Positions 36,390 to 47,602 of a stretch of DNA of 64,000 nucleotides are shown here, piece after piece; position 1 is the stretch's first letter, and every line of letters starts with the position of its first letter. Made by a program: the position numbers and the translations under genes. The notes under the pieces were generated by a model. That model was not told the DNA's origin and did not search any database. It was given only the letters and a program-made list of their open reading frames with translations. Source of the stretch: Sphagnum compactum (lineage: Eukaryota > Bryophyta > Sphagnopsida > Sphagnales). The stretch spans positions 14,885,118-14,949,117 of the forward strand of contig OZ234503.1 in NCBI GenBank assembly GCA_965153455.1, in the 5' to 3' direction.

Positions 36390-37650
36390 TGGGTGGACAC
36401 TACACACTAATTAAAAGTGTATTTTTTGAAATTTTTAAAAAATTATAATGGGAACACAATAATTTGAATTGTTAATATTTCATTTGAAACATGCTCATTA
36501 TTTGTAGGTTTCAATGCTCAAAATTTGTTACAAATCAAAAGTTAGTTTTTGCATTTAAAGCATTCAAAACTTCTAGAATATAGAATTCTTTTTTATTTTT
36601 CAATTTTTTTTAATTTCTTTATAAATATTCAGCATTTCTTCTCAAAATTAGAGAGAGAATCTTAACACCCTTGATTTAAAAAAGAGCAAAATGAATTGAA
36701 ATTCATGTGATAATTCATTTTTACAACGCATTTGGGTCCTAGGAAAGGGAAACCCTGAGTGTGAAAATTTTATACCACCTAGATCAAACAAAATATTGTT
36801 TGTTGTTTGGTAGAAGTTAGATAAGGGAACCTTTTTTTTCCCTACCCTATTATTACTTTAATTTTTAATATGCACATACTTAAGCTATTGTAAATTTAAT
36901 TATATTTTTTTGTTAACATTGGATTTCAATACACTGTGTTTATTTAAATGTTTGATTTTAGTACTTGATTAAGAAGAAGAAACACATTTTTTTCAAGGTT
37001 TGAAAAATGTAATGAAAGGACTACAACTGTTGAAAGGAATATAATTATCATCAATTCGCTTCTATGGATAAATTACAATTCTTACCAACTTGTTTGGCAG
37101 TCAACGTGTGACCTTGTATCATTGAAGCTTGATACCACAAGTGCATAATGTACATTCTCCTTTCAAATTTAAAACCATCCCATGAAAGGAAAACAAAAGT
37201 AACCTACTGACCTAACAACTAATACCTATTTTTTTTTGTAATTATTTATTTTTATTTTTCTGTAATACATGGAATTAATGCATATTTTCTATATAAATCA
37301 AAAATTGATTTATAGAATAAACATAACCTTATTTTAGAACTAATTAGTTTACATTTTTTAGCCTTAAAAGTTATGAACTTTGAGAATGTGAGTTTAACAA
37401 AAATATTCATTTTAATGTGGTAAAGAGCATGAATGCGTAATACATATGTGATATAGGATCAAGATGTAATCAAAAATATTTATATATAACACATAGTTGA
37501 AAATTATAAACTAACACATGAATGTCATGTGTCATATGCAATTCTTAGAAAAAAAGACTTTACCTTAGCACCCTTGGCTCTTTTGATTATGTTTGCACTC
37601 CTTGACAATCGACATGTAAGATTGTAGCATCTCAACCAATTGGGTTTCTA
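36390..37650 (+). repeat. AT-rich dispersed repeat, copy B
   Basis: Same order of blocks as copy A at 18180-19329: GGGAACACAATAATTTGAAT, CTCAAAATTAGAGAGAGAATC, GTGATATAGGATCAAGATG, and ACACATGAATGTCATGTGTC. No coding frame. Confidence 0.6.
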
Positions 37651-38049
37651 AAGCTTAAGCAAATTTTATAATTGAATGTTATCCTTAGTTACCAAAACAA
37701 AATACAATGTTCTTGAAAAATGTTTAAAAAAATGTGAAAAATATGACTTGTTATAATCCAATGTAAAACAAACATTGGAATATGAAAATATATATTACAA
37801 ATGTTAGGTTAACATGTGGTGTGTTCAAAAATTGAGTCGTCACATTTTTCCAACTATGTACCTAATTATTAACAAATAATTTAAGGTTTGTTAAGGTTAA
37901 CAAAAAAAAATTATAATATAACGTATAAGAGATTTATAATAGCTATTAGTAAGATGAAGAAGATGTAATTTACATTAAAGGTTTAAAATTAGTGTTTGGT
38001 AACACTAATGAGGTGGTATTGACTTGGTCAAACAAGAAGGTGATGAAAA

Positions 38050-39062
38050 CCCAAATGAGCAAATTAGTGGTTCATTTACTTGGGTTGCAACGCAAACCTT
38101 GTGTACTTTGTTTATAATAGAACCCAAAAGCTTGCTCTTTTATATATATATATTTTCCCCATGGAAACAAACAAGTAATCAATATTTGTAATGACAACCA
38201 TGGTCTTCATCATTTAAAGTGGGATTTGTATTGAAATGTTTTATTGATGTGTTTTTATAACTAAATCTCAACATTTCATGCATAATTTTATTTTAGTCAA
38301 AAACAATCACCTTCTTCCTTTAGCACTCCTCATGATTTCAATTAAAGTTCAAAGTTCAAAGAAATATATGGTGACAATACAAACATAAAATTTAAATGAA
38401 GTTTAGAAGGTGTAAACACAATCAAAAGAATCAAGGGTGACAAGGTAAAATCCTTTTCCAAGGATTGTACAAACATGTGGCATTCTTGTGTCAGTTTGTA
38501 CTCCTAAACTTTGAATTTTTTATATTACCCAATTTGCCATTGTGTGTTAGATATAAATATATGTTTTACTAAATTTTGATCCTATATCATGTATATGATG
38601 CATTCATGTTTTTTACCATGTCATAAAGATGAATAGTGTTTTCCAAAACCACATACTTAAATTTTATAATTTTCAAGGCCAAAAACATGTTTGAACCAAA
38701 TGCATTCAAATGTGTTATAAAAATGAATTTCAATCATTTCAATTCTTTTTTTTCTTTTAATCAACAATGTTAAGATCCTTTCCAATTTGAGTAAAGTGCA
38801 CATCTTGTATGGAAAAAATATGTTTTAAGAAAACATATATCCACTCTAAAGGTTTAAGTGTTTTAAATATGCAAAAGGACTCTTGATTTGCATTGAATTT
38901 TGAGCATTGAGACTTTATAAGTAATAGAGTCTATTTCAAAAGAAAATGAACAATCCAAATTATTGTGTTCCTTTGTGGTTTTTCAAAAATACAAAAATAC
39001 AATTTTAAACAGTATCCATTTACTTAAATGACTTTTATGATTGTGTTTTCACCCTACATTGG
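38050..39062 (-). repeat. AT-rich dispersed repeat, copy C (inverted)
   Basis: The reverse complement follows copy B block by block: GGAACACAATAATTTGGAT, ACTCAAATTGGAAAGGATC, ATGATATAGGATCAAAAT, and ACACAAGAATGCCACATGT. With copy B it makes a long imperfect inverted repeat around a short spacer. Confidence 0.6.
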
Positions 39063-39119
39063 TTTAAATGTGTGGATATTATAAATTTAAATAATTATAA
39101 GGTGGAAAAAAATGAACCA

Positions 39120-39295
39120 ACCCCCCCCCCCCCCCCCCCCCATAATACCATTTTTGACACATGTAATGGAAAAAATAACAAATAATACTAACCCACAGAC
39201 CCCCATGTTATTTGTTAGACTTCATAATGTTCTCCTGTGGGAAAGGAGGGGGGGGAAGGGGGGGGGGGGAGGGGGGGGGGGGAGGGGGGGGGGGA
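39120..39295. repeat. Poly-C tract and poly-G array
   Basis: About 21 consecutive C near 39121-39140, then from about 39245 a purine-only stretch of several long G runs separated by single A residues. The G runs could form G-quadruplexes. Lengths may be unreliable because homopolymers are error-prone. Confidence 0.7.
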
Positions 39296-40860
39296 CTAAT
39301 AAAAAAAAGTAAAAAATACATGAATAAAAATGTAAGGTGCAATATATTGATTTTTGAATAAAAGTTATAAATTAAATAGTTTAAAAATAGGGTACATTTT
39401 ATCCCGGGGGGATACTTAATATAAAATTTGGGATATACATGTGTCAAACAACCATTTTTGTGCTAAAAAGATGTTTTCTCAAGTTCTTTCCCAAAGCCAT
39501 GTGTTCTCAAGTTTTCCTAAATGAATTCGCAAAGTTGCAAAACATTGCCAAACTAACTAGTACCAACCACTTATAATCATTTTCAAATTTCATTAAGGGT
39601 TCTTATAGCAAAATTAACAAATATTGTGACAACCTTAGCCAGCAAAGACAACAATTCAAATACTGTAATGGATAACTCCCAACAAATAAATAAATAAAAT
39701 TAACATGTTCCATAGACTTTCCATGGTCTCTCATAAATATATGAGAGATTTGTCACTCATTGGAGATTTTGATTTGATTTTGAATTTTTGAATATTGAAG
39801 TGTGCATTATTACTCCATAATGTCCAATTGCAAGCATTGAAGATTTTTGGACAAAACCCCTTACATGTAATGCATTCATAACACAATTGAACAACAAATT
39901 TAGTTATTAAAAAGACAAAATGGGTGAAGTGGAAGTCTAACACGTCTTGAAATAGTCGAGCATATTAAATATGTAAAGCACAATCACAATTAAGGAACCA
40001 ACAATGACCTTTAGATGAATATTTTAAAAGCAATAGGCAAGTTAGTCAAGTTGATGTGTCAAAACTTGACTACTTATTCTCAAAAAATATTCTTGTTCAA
40101 TTCTATGATTAATAAGTCATCATAGAAAAATATATACATATTATCACCGAAAATAAAATTTTTAGTATATTATTATGCTAAGGTTAATAAGTTATATTAA
40201 ATTTTTCTCAAAAATATCTCATTTAAAAAAAAATTCAAGTCATTTTAGGAATCTTTTAAACAACAAAAACACTTAGAGTTACATTGTTCTAAAAGTTTTT
40301 TGGGGTATTTTTTTCATTCACTAGATAGATTTCAAATTTATTCATATGCTTTCCTAATGTATTATGAATTTCCTTATATAAACAAATCCAATAATCTCAA
40401 CATCAGCTTTATATTTTGTGTCAAAATATTGGAGATATTTCAATAAGTCTAGCCATTTCTAATGCCACCATCATGGAGCTTCCACTCGTGATGTAAACTC
40501 AAATGGTAATTTGTCATTCCAAATTCCAACACTATATTAAGGTTTTTTGGATGCATATCATTATGCATACAAAACATGCCCTAGATCCATGATTTTCCCA
40601 ATTATAGTAGATCCACACTTTTCCTAATAATGTGTATCTCCACAATTCCAAAATCCTATTTTAATGGATGTTAGGTTCATCTCTCCAAACCACTAATAAT
40701 GGAGATCTGGTGACATACTTCTAGCTATGAGATGGGTTGGATGTGGATGGCCATGAACAGCCATTAGATGGAGTTAGAGTTCAATGTGTGGAGTTTGCAT
40801 TATGCAAAATGTAAAGCACTTGGAGAAACTTTTCCTAAGTTTTACTAGGAGGGAAAAACC
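39296..40860. other. Gene-free AT-rich stretch
   Basis: No gene, RNA or clear element recognised. Confidence 0.5.
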
Positions 40861-40864
40861 AAGA

Positions 40865-40960
40865 AAACGAGGGATATTACACTTGCTCCTTAAGAGTGAC
40901 AAAGATCTTACACCTAGTTATGGATCTTATGCCTATAAGTAGGCATAAGATCCCTCCCAC
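40865..40960. repeat. Repeat block with perfect 14-bp hairpin (copy 1)
   Basis: It shares CTCCTTAAGAGTG and TATAAGTAGGCATAAGATC with 42880-42990. GGATCTTATGCCTA (40922-40935), a TAAG loop and its exact complement (40940-40953) form a hairpin. CTTAAGGAGCAAG on the minus strand could be a polypurine tract beside an LTR starting TGTAATATCCC, which would make this a retrotransposon remnant. Confidence 0.45.
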
Positions 40961-41949
40961 CCTAAACCCTACCTCCCAAGGCGATGTTTGACTACATAGT
41001 ACATTGACAGACTCTCTTTTCAAAGGGGAAACTAAACTAATAAGAGGTGATATTCTTTGTCTCCACCATGAAAGGCAAAATGGAGAGGAATACAATTTTA
41101 AAAGGACAACTTAGTAAGCTTTACCACATCCATACTAGCACTTTCTTCATGGGTACTCAATCTTGCTTGGCTTTTCATGCATGGTCCCTCCATCCATCAA
41201 AATAATTGGGTCATTAGTCATGTTGGGTCCTCCTCATTCGGGTCAGACGGTTTGTTTGACGAAGAGTGTCATCATGCAATGGTTGCCCAATCTGCATTGA
41301 GCAAGTGTGGGGAATTCATGCAATTGGGTTGAGTGGCCAATTCTTACAAGAATGTAATTGGCCGGGGGGTTGTTTTGGCTTTGGCTTTCTTCCCACCAAT
41401 TATTTAAGCTATAAAACATTGACCCAAAACCCACCTCCTACCAATCCTGGGTTGGAAACTTGTCATAAAAATCAATGCCGACAAGGGGAATTGTCCTCCT
41501 CCAGTTCCCCTTGTCCTCGAGTGTTACTAGTTCATGGGCATTTTGTACCTGTCTCTTCAGAAAAGATAAGACTTTGAGTCCATTGGGAATCCTTGGTTCA
41601 CTTTGTGCTCTTTGTCTAGCTTTTGGAAAAATGTTATACACTTTGGTATAAGAGTTTGGGAATGTTTTGTTGCTTTTGGAAATGTTATCTTGGGAATGTT
41701 TGCTTGGACCTTCTCTCTCATATTGGTGTTTGAAAAAATTGTTCCCAAATTTGTTGCCCCACCAACCCTTGACAATCATTTCTCTGAATTTTATTCCCTG
41801 CCAAGAAGATGGGGTGTGAGGATCGAATATATAGTTTGCATAGGTAGTATAGTTCGGATGGCATTACCAAAACACCTTTTTCTTTTCAAGTGGATGATCA
41901 TCATGGACAAAATGCCAATGACTCCATGACAATTTTGTCACATCCAATA

Positions 41950-42265
41950 GTGTTGGGTGGTTGTTAGAAACAGGAACAGAGAACAGACACCCAGCGGTTA
42001 TCAAGGCCAGTTCTTAGGATTTGTAGCCATGGTTCTCAAAAGTTCAAAGAACCAATTCTGTTACATAACCATGTTTCTCCAAAATTGAAGTTTTTTCAAA
42101 TAACCGTGTCTACAAAACTGCTTGTCCTTTACCAATTCTTTCATGAAAACCACAGATTCTTTAAGCTTTTCAACATACCTTGTACTGGCAGGTCTTCGAT
42201 CCTTCTGAAGTATTTAAAAACCCAAAACTGGTGGTTCTTTATAAATTCAAATAATCACACAACAC
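41950..42265. mobile_element. Foldback element, GTGTTGGG family, most complete copy
   Basis: 316 bp. The left end GTGTTGGGTGGTTGTTAGAA matches the reverse complement of the right end, GTGTTGTGTGATTATTTGAA, at 15 of 20 positions. The interior has alternating GGTTCTC / TTCAAAGAACC blocks. No reading frame. Confidence 0.65.
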
Positions 42266-42879
42266 CGGTCATGTCCTGAGCTTTTTTTTGGGGCCCATTA
42301 TTGTGACAACAAAAAAAATTGAATTTTTTTGGAAAATTAGTGTAAATTTGAAAAAAGTTGCACAAATTTTGGAAAATTTTACCAAAAAACTTTCAAAACC
42401 CCAAATTTGAAAGACAAAAAAACCTTATTTGAGAACTCATGTTCTTCACCTTTCTGACCGCTTTTGACTTTGGGTAAAGGAAAAAAAAAACAAAAAAAAC
42501 TTTAGATTTCCTCTGCTTTGTAGGTCCTAGACTTGGCACTTTGGGACCTTAAAAGTTGTAATTTTTTGCCTGTCACAAATATCTCCCCTATGTTGGATTG
42601 AATGAACCATTGCTTGCTGGTTGCTTGCTGGGTCTTCACACATGTTCTTGGGACTTGGCCCGACTTTGATGTCTCATCACAAGCTTCAGCAATGCATAGA
42701 ATTGTTTGGAGTAAAGGCTTTTCAGTTCCCAAACAGAAAAAAGAACACAAAGCTTGACTCCAATCCAGACTATTTGCACTGCAGTGACATAGGGCTACAA
42801 CTGAAAGCAGTACTAGAAATTTTGTAGTGCATTTGGAGGGCACCCTATATCCATGAATATCCCTCCTACAAAAGAGGAG

Positions 42880-42990
42880 ACATATAACACTTCCTCCTTA
42901 AGAGTGGGAGGGATTAGACCTATAAGTAAACACCTATATAAGTAGGCATAAGATCATCCCCACTCTTAAGGGATAAGCATAAGAACCCTC
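42880..42990. repeat. Repeat block related to 40865-40960 (copy 2)
   Basis: Same orientation as copy 1, sharing CTCCTTAAGAGTG and TATAAGTAGGCATAAGATCAT. The hairpin is less perfect here. Confidence 0.45.
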
Positions 42991-45037
42991 CTCTTAAGCT
43001 TCATGAACTCTATGTTTAGGTTCATGATAACTTTGATAACCATAGCCTTGCACTTTATGCTGGGTAAAGCCCACGGGTGAAGAGCATTTCCAAAATGTGG
43101 TGCTGGACTGACGAATGCTTCGTCCTAGGGCTCCTTATTACCCTGGCCCCTCACCCTGAGCACTTATCCTACGCATATAGAACAAAGGGGACACACCAAA
43201 GACAAGGATGGGTTTCTTTGTCAATTGAGGAGTTTCTTTGTGTGCAACAATAAATATACCATGCATTTAGGAGACCCTAGTTACTTCAAGGAAGGGTTCA
43301 ATCGTCTTCAGAACCTTAACTCAAGTGTGAAAAGATCTCAAACATGTTTTTTTTTAATCAATATTCTACTTACAGGACATTCTTGGGATTTTTTTTGCTA
43401 AAGTTTACAATTTGTTATGAGTAGAGCATTCTCATATAGTAGAATCAGCATACTACCATCAATCCACCTGCGGAACAAACTTACAAAAGTAGCAGCAGAA
43501 TAAGAGCCCTAAAACTGGTCACATACAGAGAACAGGATCACATACCCATTTATTGGAGGAGAAGAACAAAACTGTTCAATTATTCAAAGAAGAGGAGGAC
43601 CTTTCACTTTGTTCAACTACAAAACAATTTTTTTCATAAAGTGGAACAGTTTTTTTAATTTCTGCTTAAGATCCTCCTCAATCTTGAAACGTTGGGATCG
43701 TTGGTTTCTAAATCATCTTGGACATTGAAGTCTTTAACATGTGAAGAAGGAACATATATTAAAATGAGTCCTCGGTTTGATTTATATTGTTGCAATTTAA
43801 CCTAATTCAATTTCACTTCGTAGCCAGCAACAAAATCCACTAAAAACATGCCACAAAAAACATGTGAACAATGTTGATGAAAGCCGATAAACAGTATAGA
43901 TGACAGGTAAACAGCACTTTTGTGTTGATTTGTAAAGACAATTTTGACCTCATCCAAAGGTAGTGTGACAAAGGGGCCTGAGTGAGCAGTCTTCCTTATG
44001 AAGTAACAAAGCTACGTGTTTGTTGTATCATGATATGTTCAGGGCCCAGTCTGGATGGGAATGAATGAATGTCCCCATTCTGTAAATTTTGCTGAAGCAT
44101 TGAAAAAGTTTGCAAGAGTTACGAAGTCAAGTCATGATCACATTGAATGGGCTTCAATTTGAAAATATTAACATGGTGGAAGTACTTGAACTTTGCCTAT
44201 TTCATAGAAATCAAATACCAAGTTTAGTAGGTATTCCTGGATGCATAGAACAACTTGGATTTATCAAGAGTCCAAAGGCATCTACTTTGTGAAGTAAAAA
44301 GCCACCAGTGTGCTTGTGAACTTTTTCTCTTTGTTAGGCTCTGTCCCCACATAAGGGGGGGAGTCTTGCATTCCAGCAACGGTGCTGAGTGTTACCTTAA
44401 GTGGTAGTGTTCACACCAAAAGGTTCAGGACATATTTTAGGCGTGTGCAAACTTGGTGTGTTTGTTTCACATCTCATCTCCTTGGATAGTCTGACTTGTT
44501 CTTCTTCTGACCAAGCACAAGAATTATCCAAGACCAAGGTCCCTTTGAATTGGGCGCCTGCCTTCAAAAAATGCCTTGGAAAAGGTAAGCATAAGTACCT
44601 GCAAGCATGGGCTAGACTGTCCTGAGTGTTTGTTCATTTTGAGGCACTAGTAGTGGTTGAGAGTACAGACTCCAAAGGGACTAAAGATGTCCTTTCTCAG
44701 TGTGTTTCTGCAGAAAACCCTGGGCTTTTGAGATGTTCAATCTGTGCCCTCTCCAGAGAGATGTTATTCCTTGTCAAATCTTTCCACATGAAATTTGGAA
44801 ATGCCGGCAGCATACTGGATCATCATGACACTCTACTGAGGTGCTAGGAGAGCCAATGTGAGTAACATAAGGTGGGGTGATTTTGCACCTTATCATAAGC
44901 TGGTGCATGCTTCAATCTCTGTATCTGGTCGAAAAATGCAACTATCCATGTTCTGGGTGGGCCACCAAAGTAGGTAAGGAAATGAGTGCTTGTGAAGAAA
45001 CTAAGAATTTGGGGGGAGGAGTGACAAGTTCATTGAA
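42991..45037. other. Stretch without a recognised gene
   Basis: Two consecutive same-frame open stretches (44401-44625 and 44626-44847, split by one TGA) show no domain I know. They may be transposon remains or a non-coding transcript. Confidence 0.35.
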
Positions 45038-45262
45038 TTAGAGCATCTCCACCCACACCCCTATTTGGGCCTCTATCAATGTTTCCCACATCCAAAATAC
45101 ATTCTTACTTATTCCCCCATCTTCACCCATAAACATGGACAATGTAAGTGACAAACTATTTAAATGGCACAGTCTGAGTGAAGGATTATGGTCAGTTTGG
45201 AGGTCATTATTTCCTAGGCATCTTTACAGGCCCATTTTACTACTGTGGGTGGAGACGCAAAC
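45038..45262. mobile_element. Miniature inverted-repeat element, TTAGAGCA family, copy 2
   Basis: It begins TTAGAGCATCTCCACCCACA, nearly identical to the end of the element at 28680. The right end, GTGGGTGGAGACGC, is the decayed inverted terminus. Confidence 0.65.
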
Positions 45263-46417
45263 ATAGTCTTTCTTGATGTGAGATGAGCTTCCACCGCTGG
45301 AGGACTCTGGGTTTGTGCAATGTTTGCATCTCCAGCAGTACTATGTGACCTTGTAAAAAAAAAAATTCTCACATCCAAGTTTAGTTATTTACTTTTTTCC
45401 GACCCCACCCTTGAAGTTAAAACTGGGACTGCGAAGAGGTGGGAAAGGAACTACTAATAGCAACCCACCTGAACCAATCAAACTATCTAGCCAACCGACA
45501 GCAGGTGTGAGGCTTTGCTGTGCCTTTCACCAGCCTCCGAATCCTGTCCAAAACTGCTGGGCCAAAACCATTTTGCTGAGCTCCTTCCACTTTTCTTAAT
45601 CCAAATTTCTTTTTCAGGGCCAGATATTAAGCAATACACATCACCCAGGAATGTGTTTTTGCTTTATATGTGCACACTAAATCACTAAACCCTTGCTTGT
45701 ACTATTACACAAGTCAAATTACCATAACATAGTAGGATTCCGTAAATGGGTGCAATGTACAAACTGCATTGTCTGCAGGTCATCTGCAGATATGATATTT
45801 GGGAAAAAAAAATTAACTACCCTGGCAGACAACAGCAATGGCTCTAAGAATTGATAAGTATCACATGCACCGGTCCACAGAGTTCAATGTTTGTTTTGCA
45901 CAACTATACAGAGTTGCCAAAGCAACATTTTGCAGTGGCAAGCTCATTAGGAGAAGGGTGTATGCCTCTGCTGCGTGGGGGGTAGGGGGGAAACCTCATT
46001 CAGTTTCGCCCATTAAGCACACTTCTCTTTGATTTCACTGCAATTTGCAGAAGCTGCCAATATGCGGATCCCCACCTACTGGATCCACAGTTAACACTTT
46101 TCCAGTGTTGAGCTCAAATTCTGACAGAATCAAGTCTTGCAGACAGAAAGCTGTCATGTTCAGCTTGCCACCAGGTGCAATTGTTATCATTTGCTGCTTG
46201 GCAAAAACAAGTCATTCTTTCTTGGCATGTTGGAGGGGAGCAGTGTGTACTAACCAGTGTTGGTCTGGTATCAACTCTTGAACATACCAGTATTGGGTGC
46301 TTGTTAAGAATTTCACACCAATGTATTGAGTACTTCTTGGAACTTCCATACCTGATTGGTCCTGATATTGGGTCCAGGACTGACTTGTGGCTTGTGTGAA
46401 AGTTAGATATATACCCA
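45263..46417. other. Stretch without a recognised gene
   Basis: Around 46040-46280 both strands carry open frames without a recognisable domain. No splice-supported gene model could be built. Confidence 0.35.
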
Positions 46418-46545
46418 TGTTGGGCAGTTATTAGAAACAGGAACAGACTGCAGAGGTTATCATGGTGGTTCTCCCGAATCATAACCATAATTCTCAATAA
46501 TCAAATAACAGGTTTTGATATACCTATGTCCACATTCAGAAATAG
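46418..46545. mobile_element. Foldback element, GTGTTGGG family, 5' fragment
   Basis: TGTTGGGCAGTTATTAGAAA followed by CAGGAACAGACTGCAG and the CATAATTCTCAATAATC block. The right half is lost. Confidence 0.6.
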
Positions 46546-47602
46546 GTAACTTAAATTCCCATATCAGGAGATATCCACTTGATAACACCATTCAGCTGTA
46601 CTTTTTCACATTGTATCTGTTGCTGACTCCAAAACCTTCAGGCCTTGCCCATATTTCACATGGCCCAACATCATGGCAGATCATCCCACGATACATCGTG
46701 AGAGGGCATCCTCTTAACTCTCATTTCCATTCTCTGTGATCCCACCTTCGGCAAATATGGAAAGACCCTACAAAGACATTATACTCACAGCCTCATTTTA
46801 TGTCAATGAGCCTCACAAGCCTACCCCTCTTCAACTGCTGTACACTGGCACACATTCAGACCAGCCACAAAAGTGAAGGGATCTGTCTCTCACCCATCCT
46901 GTTAGAAGAGAGCCCCTATCACAAGCCATGCCTTCCTGTTGCATTTATTGGAACAGCTCCTGCATCAGGTAGACATTACTAAAAAGATGGCATCTTAGGC
47001 AGATGACAGATGAAGCTAATTCTGCATTCCAACACTGTGTGAGCTACTTGTCTGCACTTGTTAGTGCACTGTCAATGATGCAGGTGTATAAGAGACAGAA
47101 CTCAACTGCATGATAAGGTTTCTTTTTTGAGACCCCAAAATGCATTGTTAGTATGGAATAACCACACAACAGTCAACTGGCAGTCTTCAGCAAAATGTGA
47201 GTCTGCAAGCAAATTTCAGCCACAATCTGTTATCTCAAAGATCTGACTGGCAGAGTAAATTTTTGCCCTGGAAGGTTTAACTAGCAAAGGTTGATTTAAC
47301 AACAGATGTTGCCAAAATATGGTGACAAACATACCGTCTTATTGCAGCCTAAGTTACAAGATCTACTATGCCAGCACTTAAGATGTTATTCACCTACAAA
47401 TAAGATTTCAACCTGATGTTGTTATAGCTCAAAATGGAATACATGAGAGTATGGTGAATGTAGCATAATCATATTAGAAGCAGCACTGATGCATACTGAT
47501 TCCCACGCAAAGTCAAAACTAAAGAACCAGTACAGAGCTCTGCAAAAATCCTAACTGCCAGAAGTATATCAGACTCTCATGGAACTGTGTAACAGTGGGG
47601 GG

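Noticed and set aside
42502-42843. 113-codon minus-strand frame with a signal-peptide-like start
   Set aside because: It begins with GTG, not ATG, sits among repeats and has no family resemblance.
46045-46497. Open frames on both strands near 46.1 kb, including one reading GGKLNMTAFCLQDLILSEFE
   Set aside because: No recognisable family and no pair of splice sites giving a gene.
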